From contig CAZMHU010000003.1 of assembly GCA_964566175.1 (NCBI GenBank), positions 48,502 to 112,501 on the forward strand: 64,000 nt of DNA, given 5' to 3'. Each line of letters opens with the position of its first letter. Position 1 is the stretch's first letter. The position numbers and the translations under genes are program-made. This document shows, one piece after another, positions 52,255 through 60,501 of this stretch. Origin of the DNA: SIG589 sp964566175 (GTDB lineage: Bacteria; Bacillota; Clostridia; Oscillospirales; Acutalibacteraceae). The notes beneath the pieces were generated by a model. That model worked only from the letters and a program-made list of their open reading frames with translations, had not been told where the DNA came from and made no database searches.

Positions 52255-52594
52255 TGCGAAAAAATATTTCGGTTTCTTTTTCTGCCGCTATTTTTGCCTG
52301 ATTGTATTTTTCATTATACTCGGCAATGTAATCCAAATCGACCTCGCGCATAGCGTCATAAAAAGCCTTTGCGAACTTGCAACCGCGAACGGTCGTTTCA
52401 CAGCCCTCTGTGTCGGTCTTTTGGTTACCGTCTTTAACGCACGCCGTTTCGTTGTCCAATATGCAGTAATCCGCCTTATCTTCAGCCGCCTGCCGCTCAA
52501 GCGCCTGTCGGTCGTTCGATTCGCCTATATAGTTTATAAATTCACATCCGACATTTCTCTTATTATGAAAAAACTCATACAGTTCATACCTCAT
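52232..52594 (-). CDS. Hypothetical protein paired with the XRE regulator
   Basis: About 120 residues, acidic and helical, not recognised. It is rich in Asp/Glu/Asn with several Cys (C-x-L, GCE, GCKFAKAFYDAM) and has a Lys/Arg tail. There is no signal or membrane segment. The in-frame ATG at 52624 lies upstream of the predicted transcription start near 52620, so ATG 52594 (GGCGGGTG 7-8 nt upstream) is chosen. It diverges from the XRE gene across a shared operator region, so its expression is probably repressed by that protein. Confidence 0.65.
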   Translation of the reverse strand: MRYELYEFFHNKRNVGCEFINYIGESNDRQALERQAAEDKADYCILDNETACVKDGNQKTDTEGCETTVRGCKFAKAFYDAMREVDLDYIAEYNEKYNQAKIAAEKETEIFFRKKRKPDL

Positions 52595-52626
52595 ATTTTC
52601 ACCCGCCAATACGTTGATACACATTA

Positions 52627-52655
52627 ATAATAGGTCAAAATCACCCTAATGTCAA
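52627..52655 (-). promoter_or_regulatory. SigA promoter of the small hypothetical gene
   Basis: Minus strand TTGACA (52655-52650), 17-bp spacer, TATTAT (52632-52627). It overlaps both AATAGGTC repeats. Confidence 0.78.
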
Positions 52656-52671
52656 TAGGTCGTTTTGACAT
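52629..52671. promoter_or_regulatory. Candidate XRE operator region
   Basis: AATAGGTC is repeated directly at 52629-52636 and 52654-52661 (25-bp spacing), and ATGTCAA/TTGACAT (52649-52655 and 52665-52671) form a 7-bp inverted repeat. The elements overlap the promoter of the minus-strand gene and a CATAAT -10-like hexamer (52669-52674) for the XRE gene. Confidence 0.6.
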
Positions 52672-52697
52672 AATAAATATTGAGGTGTTAACTTATT

Positions 52698-52934
52698 ATG
52701 AGCAGACTTAGCGAATTGCGTAAAGAAAGGGGATATACGCAGATTAAAATGCAAATTTTGACCGGTATCGACCAAAGCGATTATTCAAAAATCGAAACCG
52801 GAAAGCGTTATTATACTTTCGAGCAGTGTATGCGAATAGCACAGGCTCTTGAAACCAGCATGGATTACCTTGCCGGTCTTACGGACGAAAAAAGACCGTA
52901 CCCAAAGCCTGAACAAAGCCGACCGTTTCAATAA
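52698..52934 (+). CDS. XRE-family helix-turn-helix regulator
   Basis: 78 residues. A Cro/C1-type HTH (about 3-62) starts LSELRKERGYTQIKMQILTGI and continues with QSDYSKIETGKRYYTFEQ and the usual MDYLAGLTD helix end. The short Pro-rich tail has no partner domain. It is likely a dimeric repressor acting on the shared intergenic region. GAGGTG precedes the ATG. A terminator follows immediately. Confidence 0.9.
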   Translation: MSRLSELRKERGYTQIKMQILTGIDQSDYSKIETGKRYYTFEQCMRIAQALETSMDYLAGLTDEKRPYPKPEQSRPFQ

Positions 52935-52951
52935 CGGTCGGTTTCGTTTTT
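52918..52951 (+). terminator. Rho-independent terminator of the XRE gene
   Basis: Stem CCGACCGTT/AACGGTCGG followed by TTTCGTTTTT; the 5' arm overlaps the XRE stop region. Confidence 0.85.
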
Positions 52952-53621
52952 ATAACACATATACTAATATACCGACAAACTGCAACACACTTCCGACTAC
53001 CACGAAAATATGGAACACCGAGTGCATATATTTTACTTTATTCCCCACACCGTAAAATATCGCCCCGACGGTATAGGAAATTCCGCCCGCTAAGACCCAA
53101 AGGAAACCTGCGGGTGTCAGTGCCTTGACGGTTGCCTTTGCTGCAAGAATTATGCACCAACCCATTCCGATATAGCACACCATTGAAAACTTTGCATATT
53201 TTTTGAGGTCTATTGCAGTCAGCGTAACGGCAAGTGCCGTAAATCCCCATTCAACACCGAAAACCGTCCATGCGAGTGCAGGGTTTTCGGGGCGTATTCT
53301 CGACAGGAGTATCGGTGTGTATGTTCCGGCTATCAAAAAATATATCGTACAGTGGTCTATAACCTGCATAACCTTTTTGCCTGTTCCCTTGCGAAGTCCG
53401 TGATACACGCTCGACATCGTATAAAGCATTACAAGCGATGCGCCGTATATACCGCTGCCGACAACCGCCCACGCATCTGAAAAAACCACCGAATACACGA
53501 CCGCGGTTATCAGCGCCAACACACCGAAACCGCCGCCTACAATATGCGTGACCATATTAAAAACTTCTTCGCCTTTTGTGTATGCGGGCAGTGCCCTGTC
53601 TTTGAGTTTTGTCCGTTTCAT
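52950..53621 (-). CDS. Hemolysin III family (PAQR-type) membrane protein
   Basis: 223 residues with seven hydrophobic helices. PAQR landmarks include NMVTHIVGGG near the start, SSVYHGL (about 78) and a C-terminal MHSVFHIFVV (His pair), which together form the metal site of the progestin/adiponectin receptor-like family. Bacterial members are called hemolysin III (YqfA/TrhA) and influence membrane lipid state; hemolytic activity is not implied. GGAG 9 nt before ATG 53621 sets the start, 22 codons inside the longest frame. Confidence 0.9.
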   Translation of the reverse strand: MKRTKLKDRALPAYTKGEEVFNMVTHIVGGGFGVLALITAVVYSVVFSDAWAVVGSGIYGASLVMLYTMSSVYHGLRKGTGKKVMQVIDHCTIYFLIAGTYTPILLSRIRPENPALAWTVFGVEWGFTALAVTLTAIDLKKYAKFSMVCYIGMGWCIILAAKATVKALTPAGFLWVLAGGISYTVGAIFYGVGNKVKYMHSVFHIFVVVGSVLQFVGILVYVL

Positions 53622-53745
53622 AACATTCGCTCCATATAACATATAATCTCGGCGCTTGCCTATAAACGATTTTACCCTCAACGGCACTTTTTGTCACTGA
53701 ACAGTTGCTTTTTTCAAATATACTCAAAAAAATCGGTCGGTAGAA

Positions 53746-53783
53746 TAAAAAACAAACACCTCTACTCACAGTAGAGATGTTGA
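53746..53783 (-). terminator. Terminator of rsmA
   Basis: Minus-strand stem ACATCTCTACT/AGTAGAGGTGT with a GTG loop and TTGTTTTTT. Confidence 0.9.
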
Positions 53784-53792
53784 TAAAACAGC

Positions 53793-54656
53793 CTAATATA
53801 AGCCTTTTTGCGACAAAAGACAGGAAAGTTTTGCTATTTCCTCAATCTTCAGTTTTTCGGCGCGAACATCGAGTGAAAGTCCCATTTCTTCAAGACAGCC
53901 GCCGAGTGCCACCTTTTCGATGTGCAATGTTGACGATACGGTATTGAGCAAGGTTTTTCTTCTCTGTGCGAAACACGCCTTTACAAGCGCAAAAAACTTT
54001 TTCTCATCCTCAACACGCACTGCGGGTTCACTGCGGACGGTAAGCCTTATAACCGCACTGTCAACCTTGGGCGGCGGCATAAAACTATCGCGTTCCACAA
54101 CGAAGAGAATTTCGCTTTCGGCATAGTATTTTACCGCCACGGTTACCGCTCCCGCCTCGCGCGAAGAAACCTCGGCACACAGCCGTTCCGCCGCCTCTTT
54201 TTGTACCATTACGGTTATGTTGTCAATCGGCAACCGGCTTTCGAGCAACGTCATTATTATGGGTGAAGTTATATAATACGGCAGATTGGCACAAACCGCA
54301 ACACGTTTGCAATCCGAAAACTTCTCTTTTATCAGTTCCGCCAAATCGAGTTTCATCGCATCGCCGAAAACAACCTCAACATTATCAAGGTCGCCGAGTG
54401 TCTTTTTGAGTATCGGGCGCAGTCGCTCATCAAGTTCGACAGTTACAACCCGCTTTGTCACGGCGGCAAGTTCGCGCGTGAGCACACCTATTCCGGGGCC
54501 TATTTCCAAAACGCCGGTTTCCTCATCGGCAGCGGATTCAGCCATTCTCGGGCAGACGGTGCTGTCGGTCAGAAAGTTTTGCCCCAGAGATTTTTTAAAG
54601 GAAAAACCGTCCTCGTTCAGTATTTTCTTTATTGTCGATATATCCGATAAATTCAT
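53793..54656 (-). CDS. rsmA: 16S rRNA adenine dimethyltransferase
   Basis: 287 residues. N-terminal KKSLGQNFLTD (about 22-32), SAM-binding EIGPGIGVLT (about 51-60), GDAMK (about 98) and the catalytic NLPYYITSPI (about 124-133) are those of KsgA/RsmA, which dimethylates two adjacent adenines in helix 45 of 16S rRNA late in 30S assembly. GGAACGTG precedes the ATG. It is apparently monocistronic. Confidence 0.96.
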   Translation of the reverse strand: MNLSDISTIKKILNEDGFSFKKSLGQNFLTDSTVCPRMAESAADEETGVLEIGPGIGVLTRELAAVTKRVVTVELDERLRPILKKTLGDLDNVEVVFGDAMKLDLAELIKEKFSDCKRVAVCANLPYYITSPIIMTLLESRLPIDNITVMVQKEAAERLCAEVSSREAGAVTVAVKYYAESEILFVVERDSFMPPPKVDSAVIRLTVRSEPAVRVEDEKKFFALVKACFAQRRKTLLNTVSSTLHIEKVALGGCLEEMGLSLDVRAEKLKIEEIAKLSCLLSQKGLY

Positions 54657-54728
54657 TTTTCACGTTCCAATCAATTATTCTCTTTTTTATTATAATTCAG
54701 TATTAACTATTCCGCAACAAAATTTTTG

Positions 54729-54757
54729 ATGACAAAGGAATTATTGTATGATATAAT
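54729..54757 (+). promoter_or_regulatory. Promoter of the 54.8-kb unknown gene
   Basis: ATGACA (54729-54734), 17-bp spacer, TATAAT (54752-54757) with an upstream TGA extension; leader about 65 nt. Confidence 0.65.
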
Positions 54758-54828
54758 GTGTAGGCAATAAGCATTGTATCTGCTACTGCGTATAACCTAC
54801 CCAAACCACAATATTAGGAGATTTTATA

Positions 54829-55572
54829 ATGGAACAAAAAATTTTTGATGCAATAAAAGCGGAACTCTCTCCCCTGTTTACCGAAAACGGCTTTACCGAA
54901 AACGATAATTCTTTTATCGGCGAAACAAGCGCCTTTAAGATAGACTACGATGCGGAGAAGAACCTGTTTTTGCTGTTTTTTGCCGATGTTACCGACGGAA
55001 AAGCAAACGAGTTTTCCGTTGCATCTTCATATTTGTTTGACGAAAACGGCACTGTTTCCGATGCTGCCGCCGTTGGTATTGACTTTGCCGATACGGTAAA
55101 AACAAAACTCGGACTCAGCCGCCGTGTGACCCGCAGCGCCGATGTTGCACTTCCGACCAAGAGCGGTGCCGACACCCCCGGAATGGATGACCTTTGCAAC
55201 AGAATGCTCGCTATCTTCCCCGCCTATAAAGAGCCGTACAAAGAAAATGTCCAAGAAAACGGCGAATTTTTGTATGTCAACTTCTTTCTTGACACCGTTG
55301 CGGTTGACATTCGCAATCTCCTTGCCGACGGAAACGACAAAAAACTCAAAAAAATCTATGACGCACTTAACGAACTTTATGTTAAGGGCGACCGCAATGT
55401 AGGAAACGTTATTGTTGTTGCCATACTCGGCGGTGCTGTCAAGGGTGATAAAGAACTCACCGAAAAACTCCTTGGCGGACTCGGCGATTATCAATATTTG
55501 AAATCCGCCGTGCGCAGCATTGCCGACCGCACGGCAAAAGATAAACGCCTTAAAGAAATGTACGGAATTTGA
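54829..55572 (+). CDS. Hypothetical cytoplasmic protein
   Basis: 247 residues, acidic, not recognised. Two parts are visible: an alpha/beta N-terminal half (about 1-90, FTENDNSFIGETSAFKIDYD then LFLLFFADVTD) and a helical C-terminal half (about 115-247) with LYVKGDRNVGNVIVVAILGGAVKGD and a Lys-rich end. There is no membrane or secretion signal. A good promoter, AGGAGATT ribosome-binding site and terminator on either side show a complete stand-alone gene. Confidence 0.7.
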   Translation: MEQKIFDAIKAELSPLFTENGFTENDNSFIGETSAFKIDYDAEKNLFLLFFADVTDGKANEFSVASSYLFDENGTVSDAAAVGIDFADTVKTKLGLSRRVTRSADVALPTKSGADTPGMDDLCNRMLAIFPAYKEPYKENVQENGEFLYVNFFLDTVAVDIRNLLADGNDKKLKKIYDALNELYVKGDRNVGNVIVVAILGGAVKGDKELTEKLLGGLGDYQYLKSAVRSIADRTAKDKRLKEMYGI

Positions 55573-55579
55573 AAACCGA

Positions 55580-55610
55580 CCGACTTCGACCGAACCGAAG
55601 TCGGTTTTTT
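55580..55610 (+). terminator. Rho-independent terminator
   Basis: 9-bp stem CCGACTTCG/CGAAGTCGG, 7-nt loop and six T's. Confidence 0.92.
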
Positions 55611-55712
55611 GATTTAAAAATATACACTCACCAAAACTGCCGTTAAACAGTCGAAAAGAAGCAGTATTTGTTCTGTTGTAACAAACACGGTCTTTACAGC
55701 AGGCGCTTTTCC

Positions 55713-55742
55713 TTTACAAACACCTGAAAAAAATGATATAAT
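55713..55742 (+). promoter_or_regulatory. Promoter of the polytopic membrane protein gene
   Basis: TTTACA (55713-55718), 18-bp spacer, TATAAT (55737-55742). Confidence 0.6.
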
Positions 55743-55779
55743 CTGTAAAAGTATATTTTGATTGTTTGGAGGAACTTCA

Positions 55780-57165
55780 ATGAATCAAAAGTTTAAGCAT
55801 ATAACCGCAAAGGCAAAAGCGCTTTTCAGTTCTCATGTTTTCCCTTTTGTAATATACGGATTAATTATGCTGGCGTTGCACCTTTTTATAAACTTGGGTT
55901 GGGGCGACGACCCCCATTTCGAATCCGCCATCAGTCCTTTTTCGTTCGGCGCACTCGCAGATATGCTGAAATATCGCTATATGCACTGGGCTTCTCGTAT
56001 CGTTGTTGAATCGGTGCTTTTCCCGATAGTTCATCTGCCGTTGTTGTGGCGTATTGCCGATACTTTGGTAATGCTTTTGATAGCATTTTCGCTGTCACGC
56101 ATTTTCAATCCGGAAAATCGCACCGTCAACAACTGGATTATTGTATTTTTGCTTCTCACTTTTCCGTTCACTTTGCTTTTGAGTGCCGGCTGGATTGCAA
56201 CAACATTAAATTATTCATGGTCCCTCGCTTTCGGACTCTTTGCTATGCTTCCGGTCGTAAATTACATCAGAAATAAGCATATTCCTCTGTGGCTTTTCAT
56301 TCTATCATTCCCCGCTTTGCTTTATGCCGCAAACCATGAGCAAATGTGTGCCGTAATGCTTGCCATTTTTGCCGGTGTCATATTTTACCTTGTCATACAA
56401 AAGAAAAAAATACCCGCATTTTTGATAGCCCAAACGGTTCTTTGTTGCGCATCTCTCGTTTTTATACTCACCTGCCCCGGCAATTCGCAGCGCACAGAAG
56501 AAGAAATCGCAAGATGGTTTCCGTCGTTTAACGAACTGTCGATTTTACGAAAAGCAGAACTCGGATTTTCTTCAACAATGTATCAACTCATCATGCAGCC
56601 TAATATAATATTTGCTGTATTCTGTGTGTTTTTAGTAATCGCGGTTTTCACAAAAACCGAAAAACCCTCTTTACGCACAATTTCGTGTATTCCTTTGGCA
56701 TCAACACTTGTTTTCGGATTATTCAAAGATTTTACTGCCACACTCTTCCCCACACTTTTAAAACTGCGAAATCAAATCAATGAAGCCGGAACCGGCTTTT
56801 CGCTGACCGTACCGAGAACTTGGCTTCCCGATATAATCTTTGTCCTCTTGCTTGCCTGTATATTCATTGGTTTGCTGACTGTTTTTCAAAAAAGCCTGAC
56901 AGCCCTTATCTCCTGCTATTTAATTGCAGTCGGTTTTGCAAGCCGCATTATAATGGGATTTTCTCCAACAATCTGGGCATCAAGCCAACGAACCTTTACA
57001 CTCCTCTACTTCTCCTTTATAGCCGTTTCGATATTGTTGTTTGACACCTTTAAACAACAATGTTTTGAAAACGGAAAACAGAAAAAAGCACTTTACATTT
57101 GTATTTTTGCGTGTGTTCCGTTTATCCTCGATGATTTGTTATTATCCGTATTACATTACCAATAA
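55780..57165 (+). CDS. Polytopic membrane protein, possible GT-C-type glycosyltransferase (DUF6056-like)
   Basis: 461 residues, about 11-12 transmembrane helices. After the first helix an extracytoplasmic loop holds WGDDPHFE (about 40-47), an acidic Asp-Asp pair at the place where GT-C glycosyltransferases keep their catalytic carboxylate; SWSLAFG and NHEQMC segments resemble DUF6056-type proteins. If so it would use a polyprenyl-phosphate sugar outside the membrane. A GtrB-like polyprenyl-phosphate glycosyltransferase is encoded about 2.4 kb away on the other strand. GGAGG sets ATG 55780. Assignment is tentative. Confidence 0.6.
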   Translation: MNQKFKHITAKAKALFSSHVFPFVIYGLIMLALHLFINLGWGDDPHFESAISPFSFGALADMLKYRYMHWASRIVVESVLFPIVHLPLLWRIADTLVMLLIAFSLSRIFNPENRTVNNWIIVFLLLTFPFTLLLSAGWIATTLNYSWSLAFGLFAMLPVVNYIRNKHIPLWLFILSFPALLYAANHEQMCAVMLAIFAGVIFYLVIQKKKIPAFLIAQTVLCCASLVFILTCPGNSQRTEEEIARWFPSFNELSILRKAELGFSSTMYQLIMQPNIIFAVFCVFLVIAVFTKTEKPSLRTISCIPLASTLVFGLFKDFTATLFPTLLKLRNQINEAGTGFSLTVPRTWLPDIIFVLLLACIFIGLLTVFQKSLTALISCYLIAVGFASRIIMGFSPTIWASSQRTFTLLYFSFIAVSILLFDTFKQQCFENGKQKKALYICIFACVPFILDDLLLSVLHYQ

Positions 57166-57194
57166 AATGTTTGCAAAAAACCAATACCCGAGAA

Positions 57195-57233
57195 CAAAAA
57201 CGGCTGAGAGCATAACTCTCAGCCGTTAATTTT
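57195..57233. terminator. Bidirectional terminator
   Basis: Stem ACGGCTGAGAG/CTCTCAGCCGT with a CATAA loop between the membrane protein gene and glnN; T-tract on the minus strand, A/T-rich on the plus strand. Confidence 0.85.
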
Positions 57234-59319
57234 ATATATCGAACAAAAGTTGACCGTATGAAGAATAAGGCCAGTCAAGTGCCGACATATTCATTTCTAT
57301 CTCGTCAACGTCGATACGCAGTTCTTCCATTGCCTTTAAAACCGTATCGTGATAGTACCGAGCCGACTCAAGTGAACTTGAAAAAGTTGTGCGCTGTTCA
57401 ACCTGTTCGAGTATCAGCACGCCATCATAAACCCGGTCGGAATGGTATGAAAGTTTTTTGAGCAAACCTTCTTCAAGTTTAACGCCGCAACCTGACATTG
57501 CCGCCTTTTTCTTTATAATATTATCGGCAAGTTTTGTCGTGTATGCGCTGACGGCGGGCATAACATCCTTTTTAACCATATCAAGCATTGTTAGCGCCTC
57601 GATATTAACCGTCTTTGAGTAATTTTCAAGCATAATTTCATAGCGCGACTCAAGTTCGGTTTTTGTGAAAATTCCGTAATGCGAAAATGTACCGAACGTT
57701 TTCTCGGATACGAGCATAGGCAGTGCGTCAACCGTCGACTCAAGGTTGAGAAGTCCGCGTTTTGCCGCTTCCTTTTTCCACTCGTCGGAATAACCGTCGC
57801 CGTTGAAGACAATACGCTTATGCTCGCGATAGGTATCACGGATAAGCGCAAGCAATTCGCTCTCGAAATCTTCCGCCTTTTCAAGTCGGTCACAGAAAGC
57901 GTCAAGTGCTTCGGCAACGATAGTGTTGAGAACAACGTTCGGGTCGGCTATGGACGCGCTTGAACCGAGCATACGGAATTCGAACTTGTTTCCGGTGAAG
58001 GCAAAAGGCGAAGTGCGATTGCGGTCGGTCGAGTCCTTTTTGAAATGCGGCAAAACGTGTGCGCCGATTTCAAGTTCGGGCACTTTTTCGCCCGAGTATG
58101 CCCTCTCCTGCTCAATCGACTCCATAATGGCGGTGAGTTGGTCACCGAGGAAAATCGAAACAATAGCGGGCGGTGCTTCGTGTGCGCCGAGTCTGTGGTC
58201 ATTGCCGGGCGATGCCACGGTTGCACGCAACATTCCCTGATGTTCGTCAACGGCACGAATTACCGCCGCAAGCATCGTCAAAAACAGTTTGTTTTCCTGC
58301 GGACGTTTTCCGGGACGAAAAAGATTTATTCCGGTATCGGTGAGCAGTGACCAGTTGTTGTGTTTGCCGCTGCCGTTTACCCCTTTGAAAGGCTTTTCGT
58401 GGAGCAGACATACCAAACCGTGACGCGTTGCGATACGTTTCATCATTTCCATAACAAGTTGGTTTTGGTCACAGGCAACATTGACCGTTTCGTATATCGG
58501 TGCAAGTTCGTGCTGTGCGGGAGCTGCCTCGTTGTGTTCGGTTTTCGCAAGCACACCGAGTTTCCAGAGTTCTCTGTCGAGTTCGTTCATAAACTCTTTA
58601 ACGCGGGGTTTAATGGCACCGAAATAATGGTCGTCCATTTCCTGACCTTTCGGCGGTCTGCCACCCATAAGGGTTCTGCCGCAATACATAAGGTCTTTGC
58701 GGGATTTATAATACTTTCGGTCAATCAAAAAATATTCCTGCTCTGCGCCGACGGTACAGGAAACACTTTTAACATCATCCATTCCGAAGAGTTTAAGCAG
58801 TCTAAGCGTTTTCTCGTTTATCAGTTCCATCGAGCGCAAAAGCGGGGTCTTTTTATCGAGTGCCTCGCCGCCGTAGGAGCAAAATGCCGTTGGAATACAG
58901 AGTGTATCGTCTTTAACAAAAGCATATGAAGTCGGGTCCCAAGCAGTATAACCGCGCGCTTCAAAAGTAGCACGCAGACCGCCCGACGGAAAAGAAGATG
59001 CGTCAGGCTCGCCCTTTATAAGTTCCTTGCCGGAAAAATCCATTATTATTTTATCGTCGCCGACAGGGGAAATAAAACTGTCGTGTTTTTCGGCTGTTAT
59101 TCCGGTCATCGGTTGGAACCAGTGTGTGAAATGGGTTGCGCCCTTTTCAATCGCCCACTCTTTCATACACCTTGCAACAACATTGGCAATATCAATATCG
59201 AGTGCCTCATTCTTGGCTATGCACTCCTTCATTGCAGTGTATGTGGCTTCGGGTAGACGCTCGCGCATTGCCGAATCGTTAAACACCATACTGCCGTATA
59301 ACTTCTCCGTAACAGACAT
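57232..59319 (-). CDS. glnN: Type III glutamine synthetase
   Basis: 695 residues, typical of the large GSIII class and well above GSI (about 450). Family motifs include FTHWFQPMTG, SFPSGGLRATFEARGY, EQEYFLID (about 214-221), the NNWS box with KGVNGSGKHNNWSL (about 358-371) and the MLGSS region. It makes glutamine from glutamate, ammonium and ATP as a dodecamer. GGAGGAAT precedes the ATG. Regulation probably reflects nitrogen status; a palindrome upstream could be an operator. Confidence 0.96.
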   Translation of the reverse strand: MSVTEKLYGSMVFNDSAMRERLPEATYTAMKECIAKNEALDIDIANVVARCMKEWAIEKGATHFTHWFQPMTGITAEKHDSFISPVGDDKIIMDFSGKELIKGEPDASSFPSGGLRATFEARGYTAWDPTSYAFVKDDTLCIPTAFCSYGGEALDKKTPLLRSMELINEKTLRLLKLFGMDDVKSVSCTVGAEQEYFLIDRKYYKSRKDLMYCGRTLMGGRPPKGQEMDDHYFGAIKPRVKEFMNELDRELWKLGVLAKTEHNEAAPAQHELAPIYETVNVACDQNQLVMEMMKRIATRHGLVCLLHEKPFKGVNGSGKHNNWSLLTDTGINLFRPGKRPQENKLFLTMLAAVIRAVDEHQGMLRATVASPGNDHRLGAHEAPPAIVSIFLGDQLTAIMESIEQERAYSGEKVPELEIGAHVLPHFKKDSTDRNRTSPFAFTGNKFEFRMLGSSASIADPNVVLNTIVAEALDAFCDRLEKAEDFESELLALIRDTYREHKRIVFNGDGYSDEWKKEAAKRGLLNLESTVDALPMLVSEKTFGTFSHYGIFTKTELESRYEIMLENYSKTVNIEALTMLDMVKKDVMPAVSAYTTKLADNIIKKKAAMSGCGVKLEEGLLKKLSYHSDRVYDGVLILEQVEQRTTFSSSLESARYYHDTVLKAMEELRIDVDEIEMNMSALDWPYSSYGQLLFDI

Positions 59320-59351
59320 TTTTATTCCTCCGTTTTTTCAAATACCAATAC

Positions 59352-59380
59352 AGTATATTTAAAAGACCAAAAAAAGTCAA
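59352..59380 (-). promoter_or_regulatory. SigA promoter of glnN
   Basis: Minus strand TTGACT (59380-59375), 17-bp spacer, TATACT (59357-59352); leader about 25 nt. Confidence 0.75.
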
Positions 59381-59423
59381 TCTTTTAGAAAAAATATTGC
59401 CTATTTTTCTTATTAACCGAAAA

Positions 59424-59442
59424 AACTTAATTTTATTAAGTT
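59424..59442. repeat. Short palindrome upstream of glnN
   Basis: AACTTAAT-TTT-ATTAAGTT, 8-bp perfect arms about 45 bp upstream of the glnN -35. It may be a regulator-binding site; in such an A/T-rich gap chance is also possible. Confidence 0.4.
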
Positions 59443-59490
59443 AAATGGTCGAAAAACCTAATCCTATCTTCGATTTTTATTAAAAAGTAA

Positions 59491-59526
59491 AAGCAAACCT
59501 GTCGAATACGGCAAGTTTGCTTTTTA
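59491..59526 (-). terminator. Terminator of the GtrB-like gene
   Basis: Minus-strand hairpin AAAGCAAACTTG..CAGGTTTGCTTTT around a GTATT loop, ending in a T-run. Confidence 0.8.
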
Positions 59527-59528
59527 AA

Positions 59529-60482
59529 TTACTGTTCCTTATGGTCAAGAAATTCCGCAATATCATAACGCGGGCGGCGTTTGCTTTCGATATATGTTTT
59601 TCCGACATATTCGCCCACAACACCTATCGAAAAAAGTTGAACTCCGCCCAAAAACCAAATCGACACCATAAGCGAAGACCAGCCCACCGTCGTGCGACCG
59701 AGGAAATATGAAATCAAAATATAACCGAAAGCGACAAGCGAACAAATGACAATCACAAATCCGAGCAGTGCTATCATAGTTATCGGCTTTATGCTGAACG
59801 AGGTTATGCCGTTCCACGCGAAACGCAACATTTTTTTCAGCGGATATTTGCTTTCCCCCGCCGCGCGCTCTCCCCTCGCGTAATAAACGCAATCGGTTTT
59901 ATAACCGAGCAACGGAACTATGCCCCTTAAAAAGAGGTTTCGCTCTTCATACCCCGAAAGGCTTCCAAGCGCACGTTTGCTCATAAGGCGAAAATCGGCG
60001 TGATTGTAAACCGTCTTGACACCGAGCAAGTTCATTATCTTATAAAAACTCTGTGCCGTTGTGCGTTTAAAAAACGAATCGGTTTTTCTCTCACTGCGAA
60101 CGCCGTAAACGATGTCCGCTCCGTCGGTGTACTTGTCTATCATCTGTTCTATAACCGAAATATCGTCCTGTAAATCGGCGTCGATGCTAACGGCAATATC
60201 ACATATATCACAAACCGTATTAAGCCCCGCAAGCAGTGCGTTTTGATGACCGACATTACCCGCTAAATTAAGACCGTTTACCCTCGGGTTCTTTTTGTGT
60301 TCGTTTGAAATAAGTTCCCATGTGTTGTCGCGGCTTCCGTCGTTGACAAAAAGCACTCCGCTGTTTTTCGATATTTTCCCCTTTTCTTCAAGTTCGTCGA
60401 GCAATCGGCAAAGCGAAGAAACTGTAATGGGAAAAACCTCGCTCTCGTTATAACAGGGAACAACTATCATGAGTCTCGACAT
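59529..60482 (-). CDS. GtrB/DPM1-like polyprenyl-phosphate glycosyltransferase
   Basis: 317 residues. The GT2 domain has VVPCYNES (about 7-14), VNDGSRDNT (about 47-55), and SIDADLQDD (about 93-101) nucleotide/metal motifs, followed by two C-terminal membrane helices (about 230-305), the GtrB/bactoprenol glucosyltransferase layout. It loads a hexose from UDP-sugar onto undecaprenyl phosphate. No GtrA flippase lies adjacent; the GT-C-like membrane protein at 55.8 kb is a possible user. It is 19 bp downstream of the aminotransferase gene on the same strand. Confidence 0.9.
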   Translation of the reverse strand: MSRLMIVVPCYNESEVFPITVSSLCRLLDELEEKGKISKNSGVLFVNDGSRDNTWELISNEHKKNPRVNGLNLAGNVGHQNALLAGLNTVCDICDIAVSIDADLQDDISVIEQMIDKYTDGADIVYGVRSERKTDSFFKRTTAQSFYKIMNLLGVKTVYNHADFRLMSKRALGSLSGYEERNLFLRGIVPLLGYKTDCVYYARGERAAGESKYPLKKMLRFAWNGITSFSIKPITMIALLGFVIVICSLVAFGYILISYFLGRTTVGWSSLMVSIWFLGGVQLFSIGVVGEYVGKTYIESKRRPRYDIAEFLDHKEQ

Positions 60483-60501
60483 TTTAAAAACTCCTTAATT
60501 T

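Noticed and set aside
52629..52661. Repeated AATAGGTC considered as a CRISPR-like or iteron array
   Set aside because: Only two 8-bp copies, located over promoters next to an HTH gene; an operator explains them better.
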